Below, piece after piece: positions 8,147 through 16,368 of a DNA stretch of 43,014 nt. Position 1 is the first letter of the stretch. Each line of letters begins with the position of its first letter. The notes under the pieces were generated by a model that did not search any database, was not told the origin of the DNA, and saw nothing but the letters and a program-made list of their open reading frames with translations. Origin of the DNA: Thermoproteota archaeon (lineage in GTDB: Archaea; Thermoproteota; Nitrososphaeria_A; Caldarchaeales; Calditenuaceae). The translations under genes were made by a program, and so were the position numbers. The stretch is taken from contig JAUQPZ010000011.1 in assembly GCA_030550155.1 (NCBI GenBank), forward strand, positions 1 to 43,014, in the 5' to 3' direction.

Positions 8147-9717
8147 TCCTCAAGACCCGCCCCCCTTCTCAACAGCCTGACGAATTCAAGCGGCCTCGTG
8201 GCCACGAGGTACATCCCGTAGAGCCCTCCAGCAGCCATAGCTACGAATACTGCCGTAAATAGAGCCATGGTCGTGGCTGGGACCGGTGTGGGAGTCACAA
8301 GCTCCTCGGGATAGAGAAGGCCGTAGACAGTCCAAGGCTTCCTTCCGACCTCCCTCACGTACCACCCGAGCGAGGCAGGGAGTATCGAGCCCAGGAGTAT
8401 TAGTAGGGTGAGCAGGAAGAGAAGCCTCCTTCTGCTTAAACGGCCTGTAAGAGCGTTAACTATTCTAGAGATGGGGCCAAGGTTAAAGACCGAGGAGACG
8501 AGAGCCAACGCCGACACAAGAGCCACAACACCCCAAGCGATCTTGGTGTAGTATAGCGAGTTAACCAGCGCAACACGGCTCTGGGCGGCCGATACGTCCC
8601 TGAGGCAAAGGTCTCTGAGCTTGATGTCGCCCGAGGGGCCTGGAGTATATCCAGTGACCACCGCGGAGGCTAGGCTTCTGACTGTTGTTTCGCCGTGGGC
8701 TTCACATGCTTGTCGGAAGGAGTCGAAGCCGGGTATTGGCTTTGTGGCGTCACCATATGCGAGGAACGCGAGCAGTGGATTCTGCAACGTCTGCAAGGCC
8801 CCCTCCATCATCGCGAATTTAGTCGGCATGTACGCCGCCACAGCTTTACCCATGCTATCGCCGAAGACTGTGGGCTGGACGATAAGGAGCACGAGGATGA
8901 TAGGCAGGATGGGTCTGAGAAGCTTGACATATCTCGCCTCGCCTGTGCGAAGATGCCGGTAGGCAAGAGCCGCAACCGCTATGGAGACACCTACAATTAC
9001 TGCGGCTGTGACGTTGTGAAGGACGCTCACTTGGGCGTATGGGGAGGAGAGGGCGACGAATGGGTCTCTCAGACTTATTCCGATGGATTGTGCCACCTGC
9101 GGGTCTTGGAGAATCTGGGATGATGTCTCACTTGTCAGTAGACTGTTAACCAAGGCTAACTTTACCTGTACAAGGACCGATGTTTCAAAGGCCGCAGGCC
9201 CATACTCAGGTAGATACGGATATAGGACCGAGGCAAGAGCGCCTGTCCCCCAAGGAACATTTATCCAGCTGTTAAACATCGTGATTAGTGCCCCGGAGAG
9301 CGCGGCGAAGACAAAGTAACCGCCTAGCAGGCCGATACTGGTAAGCGGACTCACTCGCCGGAGAGTCACTATAAAAGCGATGAGAAAGACTATCTCGCCG
9401 ACGAAAGCTGTGAGCTCCGCCGCGAGGGGTACAAATGCCACCGTAGCTATTGCGTAGATTGAGCCCGGCCAGGCCTGAACGAGGCCGAACTCGACTAGAG
9501 TCCCGGTTATAGCTCCTAGGGCAAAGTTAACCGCTAGTACGCCCGTAGCGGTCCTCGCAGCAACATAGTAGTCCTCGTCGCGAGTCCTCCACCACATATA
9601 CATCAGGGCCCCTATTACGAACGGAAACCCCAGAGTAATGCTGACGAAGACGGCGTGTAGATAGATCCCAAGGGCGCTGATAGGCATAAGTAGAGAGACT
9701 ATTTTAGCGGCCGCCAT
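8143..9717 (-). CDS. cydA: Cytochrome bd-type oxidase subunit I (CydA of a CydAA' complex)
   Basis: A 524-residue membrane subunit that would oxidise quinol and reduce oxygen. Recognisable features are His21 in YLHAVFVSITLG (E. coli His19), His234 in SVLHNVTAAVIVG (His186), the quinol-loop pair Lys300/Glu305 in PTKFAMMEG (Lys252/Glu257), GDSMG before it, and GWYVREVGRKPW (GRQPW loop) at 451-462. By hand alignment the position of heme b558 ligand Met393 is Ala394 and that of Glu445 is Ser449. The start is ATG 9717: a TATA box 34-41 bp upstream fits, while the longer frame to 9825 adds a hydrophilic tail not seen in the family. The next gene overlaps by 4 bp. Confidence 0.85.
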   Translation of the reverse strand: MAAAKIVSLLMPISALGIYLHAVFVSITLGFPFVIGALMYMWWRTRDEDYYVAARTATGVLAVNFALGAITGTLVEFGLVQAWPGSIYAIATVAFVPLAAELTAFVGEIVFLIAFIVTLRRVSPLTSIGLLGGYFVFAALSGALITMFNSWINVPWGTGALASVLYPYLPEYGPAAFETSVLVQVKLALVNSLLTSETSSQILQDPQVAQSIGISLRDPFVALSSPYAQVSVLHNVTAAVIVGVSIAVAALAYRHLRTGEARYVKLLRPILPIILVLLIVQPTVFGDSMGKAVAAYMPTKFAMMEGALQTLQNPLLAFLAYGDATKPIPGFDSFRQACEAHGETTVRSLASAVVTGYTPGPSGDIKLRDLCLRDVSAAQSRVALVNSLYYTKIAWGVVALVSALALVSSVFNLGPISRIVNALTGRLSRRRLLFLLTLLILLGSILPASLGWYVREVGRKPWTVYGLLYPEELVTPTPVPATTMALFTAVFVAMAAGGLYGMYLVATRPLEFVRLLRRGAGLEE

Positions 9718-9750
9718 AATAGGCTCCGAGTTGGTGGAAAAATCGACACC

Positions 9751-9758
9751 TAATAAAC
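9751..9758 (-). promoter_or_regulatory. TATA box of the cydAA' operon
   Basis: GTTTATTA on the minus strand, 34-41 bp before ATG 9717. It is immediately preceded by a perfect 12-bp palindrome at 9761-9772. Confidence 0.55.
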
Positions 9759-9760
9759 GT

Positions 9761-9772
9761 TCATACGTATGA
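9761..9772. promoter_or_regulatory. Palindrome upstream of the cydAA' TATA box (candidate operator)
   Basis: TCATACGTATGA is a perfect 12-bp palindrome directly upstream of the TATA box, where an archaeal activator or repressor could bind. No regulator is identified. Confidence 0.35.
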
Positions 9773-9888
9773 TCACGAAGATCGATACACCAATACACAA
9801 AAACACGCCACCTAGCATACATCACATCTCAATACGTGTCAGGATGGTCTATCCCAGTCCCACCCTTAAGGCATGGATATCACGAGGA

Positions 9889-9899
9889 AATATTAAAAA
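9889..9899 (+). promoter_or_regulatory. TATA box for tRNA-Ile
   Basis: AAATATTAAAA lies about 24-34 bp upstream of the mature tRNA 5' end at 9923. Confidence 0.55.
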
Positions 9900-9922
9900 C
9901 ATGCCGCAAAGACCGCCTAGTT

Positions 9923-9997
9923 GGGCCCGTAGCTCAGCCTGGCTGGAGCGTCCGGCTGATAACCGGAAGGTCGTGGGTTCGAATCCCACCGGGCCCA
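9923..9997 (+). tRNA. tRNA-Ile (GAU)
   Basis: The cloverleaf folds cleanly. Acceptor GGGCCCG (9923-9929) pairs with CGGGCCC (9990-9996), with discriminator A at 9997. The D arm contains AGCTC, the anticodon loop has CTGATAA with anticodon GAU, and the T arm reads GTGGGTTCGAATCCCAC. No intron, and the 3' CCA is not encoded. Confidence 0.97.
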
Positions 9998-10119
9998 AGT
10001 TCATCCTTCTAAGCCCCCACCATATTCACGTTAATATTTTATTATTTACAATTATGATATAGTATGTACTCCGTGGTCATAGTTAAAATATCTTCGCCTG
10101 CGAATTGAGTTAGGTGATT

Positions 10120-11356
10120 ATGACTGAGAAGTAAGTGGTTCTACGTATTTGCCGGACTAGTCGCGAACATCATTCTAGGCACTATCTATAGCTGGAGTGT
10201 TTTTAGGAAGCCTTTGGAGTTGAAGCTTTCTTGGACTTCACTTGAGTCTGGGGTCCCGTTTTCAATATTTCTGCTTTTCTTCGCGATCTGTATGCCGTTG
10301 AGTGGGAAGCTGTTGAAGATGTATGGTTCGAGGAGAGTCGCTCTCTTGGGTGGCTTGCTTGTGGGTGTTGGCTGGGTTCTTGCGGGGCTTTCTCTCGGTC
10401 TTCAGGGCTCGCTATTGTTTGTTGCTCTCTTTTATGGTGTGATAGCGGGCTCGGGGGTGGCAATGGTTTACAACACGGCTATCACTGTCTCGAGTAACTG
10501 GGTTCCAGAGAGGAGGGGGCTGGCCGTCGGCTTAACGGTTCTCGGATTCGGGATCTCGCCAATAGTTACTGCTCCAGCAGCACACCTCTTGATAACTAGT
10601 TATGGTGTGCAATCGTCATTCCTGATTCTAGGGGCAGGCTACGGATTGGCTCTCACGGCATTGTCATTGTTCATGATCCTCCCCCGCGCTGAGATTGTAA
10701 AAAGCCAGGAGGCCTCGGGTCAAAGAGGGCTAAGCCTATCCAAAGAATATTCGCCGAGGGAGATGGTGAGGTCGAGGCAGTTCGCTGGCCTCTGGCTCGC
10801 ATACGCGCTGGGGACGCTGGGCGGATTCATCGCCATAAGTCAGGCGGCGAAGTTTGGCCAAGAGGTGGTCAGGCTGAGCCCTGAGCTGGCCGCGGCTGCT
10901 ACGAGCGTCTTCTCCATATTCAATGGCTCAGGGAGGCCGATTTTCGGATACCTAGCGGATAGGCTTCGAATAAGTGTTGTTTCAAGCCTCTCCTTCGTCT
11001 TGGCTATCTGTGGCTCGTTGCTCGCTATTCAAGCAAGTGAGTTCATAATTTACATGGCTTCATACTCAATTCTCTGGCTCGTCTTCGGGGGCTGGCTCGC
11101 ACTGGCCCCCCGGGCCACATCGGTCTTCTTCGGTGTCAGAAACCTCTCAGTCAACTACGGCATAGTGTTCACGGCATACGGGGCCTCTGCGCTGATAGGT
11201 CCGACACTCGCTTCAATTCTCTGGGAGAGCCTTGGCCAATACATACCAGTCTTCCTGACAACCGCAACTCTATACGGCGTCGGCTTAATCATCTCCAACA
11301 CACTCCTCAGACAGCCCACCCTTCCCGAGCGTATGCTTCAAGTCAAAGCGCAATAG
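10120..11356 (+). CDS. OFA-family MFS transporter with a frameshift at codon 5
   Basis: A twelve-helix major facilitator of the oxalate/formate antiporter (OFA) type. The open frame starts only inside helix 1 (TTG 10214). However, ATG 10120, preceded by a GGTGA ribosome-binding site, reads MTEK then TAA. Skipping one T near 10132 continues as KWFYVFAGLVANIILGTIYS, a typical OFA first helix, in frame with the remainder. There is no ATG, GTG or TTG between the upstream stop (10121) and 10214 in the main frame. The body contains the KLLKMYGSRR loop 2-3 signature and FGYLADRLR between helices 8 and 9. The substrate is not predictable. The frameshift may be a sequencing error, a true lesion or unusual initiation. 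Confidence 0.75.
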
Positions 11357-11503
11357 ACAGGCTCAGATACCCCAGAGTCATTCATCAAAATCCTGGTTGA
11401 GTCCTACATCATCGCCTATCATCCAACATGCTGCGCCGAGATAAATATGCCGCTCAAAAACGAGGGTGTTCCGGAGGGGTACTGGCGTGTTTAAACAATC
11501 CGC

Positions 11504-11511
11504 CTTTATTA
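11504..11511 (+). promoter_or_regulatory. TATA box of the srp54 operon
   Basis: CTTTATTA centred near 11507 predicts transcription from about 11532, so the ATG at 11543 is the likely start of SRP54 rather than the GTG at 11519. The upstream gap from 11357 also holds GATAAATATG near 11440 but no gene I can support. Confidence 0.45.
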
Positions 11512-11542
11512 TTGAGTAGTGATTAAGGATTGGCGGGGGCAG

Positions 11543-12895
11543 ATGGATATAGGCGAGGCTCTTCGAGGCGCTATCTCGCGCTTCATGGGCAGGGCATCTC
11601 ACGACAAGGAGGCGGTTGAGGAGCTTATAAGAGACGTTCAGAGAGCACTCCTTACCGGTGATGTAAATGTTGAGCTCGTCATGCAGCTTTCAGATAACAT
11701 CCGCAGAAAGGTTGCGGAGACTAAACCCCCTCCAGGCGTCTCAAGAAGGGACCACGTATTCAAGATACTTTACGAGGAGCTTGTGAGACTTCTTGGAGGA
11801 GTTCAGAGACCGTATAAGCCTAGGGGCAAGCCGCACGTGCTAATGGTCGTCGGGATACAGGGGTCAGGCAAAACAACTAGCGTGGCGAAGCTCTCCAACT
11901 ATCTGGCTAAGGATGGATACAGAGTAGGTGTAATCTGCGCCGACACATATAGGCCCGCCGCTCTAACCCAGCTCCAGCAACTCCTGTCAGATAAAGGCAT
12001 AACAGTCTACGGCGAGGAAAATACGCGAGACCCAATAGAGATTGTTAGGCGAGGACTCGAGAAATTAAAGGCACAGGCCTTAGACATCGTAATAATTGAC
12101 ACTGCGGGGAGGCATAAAGACCAAGACTCGCTAATGAAAGAGATGGATGAGATTCAGGCGGCTGTAAAGCCTGACGAAGTAGCCCTCGTCCTAGATGCGA
12201 CAATTGGGCAACGAGCCAAGAGCCAGGCTGAGGCCTTCAACCGTGTGGCAAAGATAGGATGGGTCCTGCTCACGAAGACTGACACATCGGCTAGAGCCGG
12301 AGGCGCGCTCTCCGCTGTAGCCGTGACAGGAGCACCCATCAGGTTTATCGGCACGGGAGAGCATCTTGAGGATATCGAGACCTTCTCCGCTGACAGGTAT
12401 CTGGCCCGACTCCTAGGCATGCCTGACCTAGCAGGGCTTGTCGAGAGAGTAAGACTCGCAGAGATGAAGATCTCGGAGGAAGAGGCGGAGAAAATGATAA
12501 GCGGCCGATTCACTTTAGTTGACATGATAAACCAGCTGAAGGAAGTCTCTAAGATGGGCCCCTTGGACAAGTTACTCTCCATGCTTCCACTCTCTAAGGC
12601 TAAGCCAATAGACATAGAAGAGGTTCAGGGTCAAGTCAAGAGGTGGGAAGCAATTGTAAACTCCATGACTCATGAGGAGAGACGCGACCCGTCTATAATA
12701 GACTCTTCACGGGCTAAGAGAATAGCGAGAGGGGCCGGCGTGATGGAAAGAGATGTGAAGCAGCTGATCAAGCGCTATAACGAGACAAAAAAGATGATGA
12801 GAGCATTGAAGAGAAGCATGGGAAGGGTTCCGAAAGATCTCATCTTGTCTGGGCTGATGCGGCGTGGAGTTGGCAGAGAAGCTCTCGAAGACTAA
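11543..12895 (+). CDS. srp54: Signal recognition particle GTPase SRP54
   Basis: A 450-residue protein with the N (about 1-90), G (about 95-290) and M domains of SRP54/Ffh. The GTPase motifs are GIQGSGKTT (about 104-112), DTAGRH and TKTD, with the closing loop GTGEHLEDIETF. The M domain carries KMGPLDKLLSMLP and the RNA-binding helices RIARGAGV...VKQLIKRYNETKKMM. It binds signal peptides on ribosomes and 7S RNA and docks with FtsY. It is first in a cluster with pus10, rpl21e, rpoF, DUF655 and ksgA, and overlaps pus10 by 32 bp. ATG 11543 is chosen on TATA spacing. Confidence 0.97.
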   Translation: MDIGEALRGAISRFMGRASHDKEAVEELIRDVQRALLTGDVNVELVMQLSDNIRRKVAETKPPPGVSRRDHVFKILYEELVRLLGGVQRPYKPRGKPHVLMVVGIQGSGKTTSVAKLSNYLAKDGYRVGVICADTYRPAALTQLQQLLSDKGITVYGEENTRDPIEIVRRGLEKLKAQALDIVIIDTAGRHKDQDSLMKEMDEIQAAVKPDEVALVLDATIGQRAKSQAEAFNRVAKIGWVLLTKTDTSARAGGALSAVAVTGAPIRFIGTGEHLEDIETFSADRYLARLLGMPDLAGLVERVRLAEMKISEEEAEKMISGRFTLVDMINQLKEVSKMGPLDKLLSMLPLSKAKPIDIEEVQGQVKRWEAIVNSMTHEERRDPSIIDSSRAKRIARGAGVMERDVKQLIKRYNETKKMMRALKRSMGRVPKDLILSGLMRRGVGREALED

Positions 12896-14222
12896 AGAGA
12901 TACTCGGAAAATATCCGCTCTGCGACAGATGTCTAGGCAGGCTGTTGGCCGCTGAAAAGCCTGAGCAAGGATACAAGCGTCTTGGAGAAGAATTGAAGAC
13001 TAAGCTGCTCCAGGAGGCTGAGGATGCCACAGATGATTCAAGAGAGTCTTCGGCGCTTCTGATAAAGTCTCTTGCTGAGACCGGGTTCGTGCCAGCACAG
13101 GAAGCAGCCACGAGGCTGGGTCTCCCATTTGAGGAGAAGACATGCCCCATATGTCTAGGGAAACTCAAGGATGAGGTTATCGAGACGCTGGCCTCAGAGG
13201 CTCTCAGAAAAATCTCACTCTACGAGTTTGAGGACTTTTTAGTGGGCGCCTACATTCCTAAGCACATAGCGTCGATAGAGGAGAGAATATTCTCCGAGTT
13301 CAACCTAGTCGAGCCAGAGACACTGAGAAAAGAGATAACGAGGGATGTTGGAAAAAGGCTTGAGTCTATTCTGAAGAAGCCAGTTAACTTCTCAACACCC
13401 GAGATGCTCGTTTTAGTGGATATCTTCACCGCGACCGCCGAGGCTAAAGCAGCCCCATTATATATTTTTGGCCATTATCTCAAACTCAAGCCAGACATCC
13501 CCCAGACCCCGTGGTACTGCTCGTCGTGCTGGGGTGCAGGGTGTGAGAGGTGTGGAGACACTGGCAGAATATACCCTGACTCTGTAGCAGAATATATTTG
13601 CGAGCCCTCGATGAAGCTCTCGGGCGCGATCTGGTACAGGTTTCATGCAGCTGGGAGAGAGGATGTTGATGTGATTGTGGAAGGTGCTGGGAGGCCGTTC
13701 ATTGTTGAGCTGATAATGCCTAGGAGGCGCGTGATTCCGCTGGACACCCTGCGCCATCTTATCAGAGAATACTCTGGTGGAAGAGTTGACGTGGAGAATC
13801 TGGCGCTGGCCTCCCGCAAGGACATAGACCTTTTGAAGGAGGTGATGGAGGGAGCCGTCAAGAGGTATATTGCCACAGTCGAGTTCGAGAAGCCCATAAG
13901 CCCCGAAGACATGAAGAAAGTTGAGTCAATGCTCAGAGGCACATTGATAGAGCAATTGACGCCCGTGCGTGTTTTGAGGAGGCGGGGTGAGAGGATGAGG
14001 AGAAAAAGAATACACAACATCTCCGCCAAGATAGTCGATACACATACAGCCCAGTTCGAGATAGAGGCCGAAGGAGGGTTATACGTGAAGGAGTTGATAC
14101 ACGGTGACTCAGGTAGGACAAGGCCTAGCATAGCGGAGATCATCGATAACGCGCCGGGCAGAATTACACTGAGATTTCTCGGAGTCCTCAAGACCCTTCC
14201 ACTAAAAAAGGGCGAGTCCTAA
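12864..14222 (+). CDS. pus10: tRNA pseudouridine synthase Pus10
   Basis: A 452-residue Pus10, the archaeal enzyme making pseudouridine 54/55 in the tRNA T loop. An N-terminal zinc site is formed by CDRC (20-23) and CPIC (94-97) around a THUMP-like region. A second cysteine cluster, CSSCWGAGCERCGDTGR (219-235), precedes the catalytic domain, as in other archaeal Pus10. The catalytic Asp is in GREDVDV (264-270), followed by GAGRPFIVEL. The C-terminal KELIHGDSGRTRPS segment is typical of the family. The start is GTG 12864 inside the 3' end of srp54, consistent with coupled translation. Confidence 0.95.
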   Translation: MELAEKLSKTKEILGKYPLCDRCLGRLLAAEKPEQGYKRLGEELKTKLLQEAEDATDDSRESSALLIKSLAETGFVPAQEAATRLGLPFEEKTCPICLGKLKDEVIETLASEALRKISLYEFEDFLVGAYIPKHIASIEERIFSEFNLVEPETLRKEITRDVGKRLESILKKPVNFSTPEMLVLVDIFTATAEAKAAPLYIFGHYLKLKPDIPQTPWYCSSCWGAGCERCGDTGRIYPDSVAEYICEPSMKLSGAIWYRFHAAGREDVDVIVEGAGRPFIVELIMPRRRVIPLDTLRHLIREYSGGRVDVENLALASRKDIDLLKEVMEGAVKRYIATVEFEKPISPEDMKKVESMLRGTLIEQLTPVRVLRRRGERMRRKRIHNISAKIVDTHTAQFEIEAEGGLYVKELIHGDSGRTRPSIAEIIDNAPGRITLRFLGVLKTLPLKKGES

Positions 14223-14282
14223 CACCCTCTAAAGCCCTCAGAAAACCCAGTGCTAATGACCGGCCCGAATGAAAACCATGAC

Positions 14283-14292
14283 TGTTTATATA
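14283..14292 (+). promoter_or_regulatory. TATA box upstream of rpl21e
   Basis: TGTTTATATA lies 38-47 bp before TTG 14330 and only 8-17 bp before the upstream ATG 14300. This excludes that ATG for transcripts from this promoter. Confidence 0.5.
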
Positions 14293-14329
14293 TGGCTTCA
14301 TGAGCCTCGTTTATAGAGGCTGGGAACGA

Positions 14330-14626
14330 TTGACCAGGCACACCGGCTATAGGCATAGGACTAGACGCCTCTTCACCAAGCCCGCAGGCTCTAGAAGCGG
14401 CCCCAGACCAGAGGTTTATCTCCAAGAATACCAGGTGGGGCAGGCCGTCGCCATCGACATCGATCCATCAACACATGGGGGTATGCCGCACCGGAGATAT
14501 CAAGGAAGGGTAGGGAGGATAGTGGAGAAGAGAGGGCGCGGCTACGTTGTCGCAGTAGAGCTCGGATCCAAGTTAAAGAAGCTGCACGTCTTACCAGAGC
14601 ATATCAAGCCGTTACCTGCGGGGTGA
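14330..14626 (+). CDS. rpl21e: Large ribosomal subunit protein L21e
   Basis: Ribosomal protein L21e, 98 residues from TTG 14330. The N terminus HTGYRHRTRRLFTK matches the SKGYRxxTR start of the family. The core is VAIDIDPSTHGGMPHRRYQGRVGRI, followed by GYVVAVELGSKLKKLHVLPEHIKPL. The upstream ATG at 14300 would give 108 residues with an atypical N terminus, but a TATA box at 14283-14292 lies too close to it. TTG 14330 gives the usual family length and has a GAGGCTGGGA purine tract before it. The gene sits between pus10 and rpoF, the usual archaeal arrangement. Confidence 0.95.
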   Translation: MTRHTGYRHRTRRLFTKPAGSRSGPRPEVYLQEYQVGQAVAIDIDPSTHGGMPHRRYQGRVGRIVEKRGRGYVVAVELGSKLKKLHVLPEHIKPLPAG

Positions 14627-14635
14627 GCGGGTGGC

Positions 14636-15010
14636 TTGCCAAGAAAGATCACATCGTATACTCCTATAACAGTTCCGGAGGTCTTAGAGCTCCTATCTGC
14701 CAAGAAGGAGGAGCTTACACCCCTCCAGCTCCGAGTCTACAACTACGCCTCATTGTTTTCGAAGCTCCCCGCCGATAAAGCGAGGAAGCTGGCCAAGGAG
14801 CTTCAGGAAAAGTTTGGACTCGAGCCGGAAGAAGCATGCCAGATAGTCAACATCGCGCCGACAGACGTGAGCGAGTTGAGGGCGGCCCTGTCTGGGTATA
14901 AGCGTCTCGTCTCAAGCATACTTTTTTCCGACCAGAAACTTTCAGAAATCGTCCAGACCATCCAGTCATACGTTAGTGAAGAGGTAGGCGCTGACCAAGT
15001 GCAAGAATAG
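14636..15010 (+). CDS. rpoF: DNA-directed RNA polymerase subunit F (Rpo4/Rpb4)
   Basis: A 124-residue Rpb4-family subunit that pairs with RpoE (Rpo7) to form the polymerase stalk. The helical HRDC-like C-terminal region with LAKELQEKFGLEPEEACQIVN and IAPTDVSELRAALSGYKR is characteristic. The start is TTG 14636, 9 bp after the L21e stop, with GGGGTGAG about 9 nt upstream as ribosome-binding site. The partner rpoE is not in the window. DUF655 follows 7 bp after the stop. Confidence 0.92.
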   Translation: MPRKITSYTPITVPEVLELLSAKKEELTPLQLRVYNYASLFSKLPADKARKLAKELQEKFGLEPEEACQIVNIAPTDVSELRAALSGYKRLVSSILFSDQKLSEIVQTIQSYVSEEVGADQVQE

Positions 15011-15017
15011 AAGCGTC

Positions 15018-15605
15018 ATGAAGCGAGCCCGACCTAAGTTATACGAGGATGAGGCAATAGTTCTCGACATAGTTCCTTCTACGCGACTTGAAAGGTCGCA
15101 GAGTATGGAGAGGGGGATGCTTCTCGCACAGATACTTGGAGTAGAATACTTCACTCTTTTGGAGGCCGCGATCAACAACAGCCTTAACCCGAGGCCGGGC
15201 ATGCGGATATATATTGGCAAAGATGTTCCCCGGCCTCTTATCAGGATAATAAGGAGGATCAGTTACAGCGAGCTGACAGAGAACGCGAAATACGAGCTTG
15301 AGAGAGCGGTCGAGACACTCGTCAGGCAGAGAGAGGGCAGAATCGTTGAGTTCATAAACAACTGTGGGCCACTCACGCCGCGATTCCACGCATTAGAGGC
15401 GCTCCCCGGCATAGGCAAGAAGCTCTTTATGCGCATAATAGAGGAGAGAGGCAGAGAACCTTTCAAGAGCTTTAAAGACATAGAGGAGCGCGTTGGAATA
15501 CAGAATGTAGAGAAGATAGTTGTGAAGAGGATAATTGAGGAGCTGTCCGACCCCAACGCAAAGCACTGGCTCTTCACGCGCCCACCTGCTCAACAAGAGC
15601 TATGA
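15018..15605 (+). CDS. DUF655 family predicted RNA-binding protein
   Basis: A 195-residue archaeal DUF655 protein. The N-terminal half has an OB-like beta region (YEDEAIVLDIVPS and MRIYIGKDVPRP). The C-terminal half has a helix-hairpin-helix, ALEALPGIGKKLFMRIIEER (about 130-149). Its conserved place between rpoF and ksgA suggests a role in RNA or ribosome biology, but no activity is established that I can cite. Its stop overlaps the ksgA start as ATGA. Confidence 0.88.
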   Translation: MKRARPKLYEDEAIVLDIVPSTRLERSQSMERGMLLAQILGVEYFTLLEAAINNSLNPRPGMRIYIGKDVPRPLIRIIRRISYSELTENAKYELERAVETLVRQREGRIVEFINNCGPLTPRFHALEALPGIGKKLFMRIIEERGREPFKSFKDIEERVGIQNVEKIVVKRIIEELSDPNAKHWLFTRPPAQQEL

Positions 15606-16321
15606 GAGGGCTTAGTCAGCACTTCACAGTTAGCAGAGGATTACTTGAAAGAATCGTTGAACTGGCAGACCCCGCTCCGTCCGACATAGTTGTTGAGCCT
15701 GGATGCGGAGATGGGAGGCTAACTCATCTCCTCGCCGAGAAAGGCTGCAAGGTCATAGCTATAGAGATAGACCCCGAGCTCGCGGCCATAGCCAAGCAGA
15801 GGCTACAGGGCAAAGATAATGTTGAGGTGATCGTTGGGGATATACTCAGGGTTAATTCCATAGGCTTCACTATGGTTGTTGGTAACCCGCCATATCATAT
15901 ATCGAGAAGGCTAATCGAGTGGATAATAGCGAATCCCCAGGCGCGGCTCGTAGTATTGACCCTCCAGAAAGAATTCGCCCACAAGCTATCCGCGCCACCC
16001 GGCAGCAGGAACTACCTCTACATCAGCCTAGTCTCCCAGATGCTTTACAGCATCGAGATACATGACACAGTTCCGCCCTCAGCCTTCAGCCCACGACCCC
16101 GCGTCACATCATGCATAGTCAAGATGCAGAGAAACCTGCAAAAACCCCTTAGTCACGCACAGCTCACTCTACTGAAATACATTTTCACTGACAGGAGACA
16201 TGTTTTAGGAAAAGTTTTGAGGAGGATGGGTTATGAGGCGCCTCAGCAACTTGCCAATAAAAGAATAAGTGATCTAACTATTCACGAGGCCCTCAAACTC
16301 GTAGAGTCTCTGGCAGAGTGA
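15602..16321 (+). CDS. ksgA: rRNA adenine dimethyltransferase KsgA/Dim1
   Basis: A 239-residue SAM-dependent methyltransferase that dimethylates two adjacent adenosines at the 3' end of 16S rRNA. The N terminus LSQHFTVSRG matches the family's QNFL segment. The SAM loop is VEPGCGDGRLT (31-41), the acidic ribose contact is AIEIDPE, and the catalytic motif is NPPY (95-98). The C-terminal domain is short, as in many archaea (families often run 260-280). ATG 15602 overlaps the previous stop by 4 bp. It is last in the srp54 cluster. Confidence 0.95.
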   Translation: MRGLSQHFTVSRGLLERIVELADPAPSDIVVEPGCGDGRLTHLLAEKGCKVIAIEIDPELAAIAKQRLQGKDNVEVIVGDILRVNSIGFTMVVGNPPYHISRRLIEWIIANPQARLVVLTLQKEFAHKLSAPPGSRNYLYISLVSQMLYSIEIHDTVPPSAFSPRPRVTSCIVKMQRNLQKPLSHAQLTLLKYIFTDRRHVLGKVLRRMGYEAPQQLANKRISDLTIHEALKLVESLAE

Positions 16322-16333
16322 GCAGTAGTTAAA

Positions 16334-16343
16334 GTTTATAAGC
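16334..16343 (+). promoter_or_regulatory. TATA box for the ABC ATPase gene
   Basis: GTTTATAAGC lies 26-35 bp before ATG 16369, so the transcript has little or no leader. Confidence 0.55.
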
Positions 16344-16368
16344 AAATTTTCAAAAGACTTGTTGAAGA

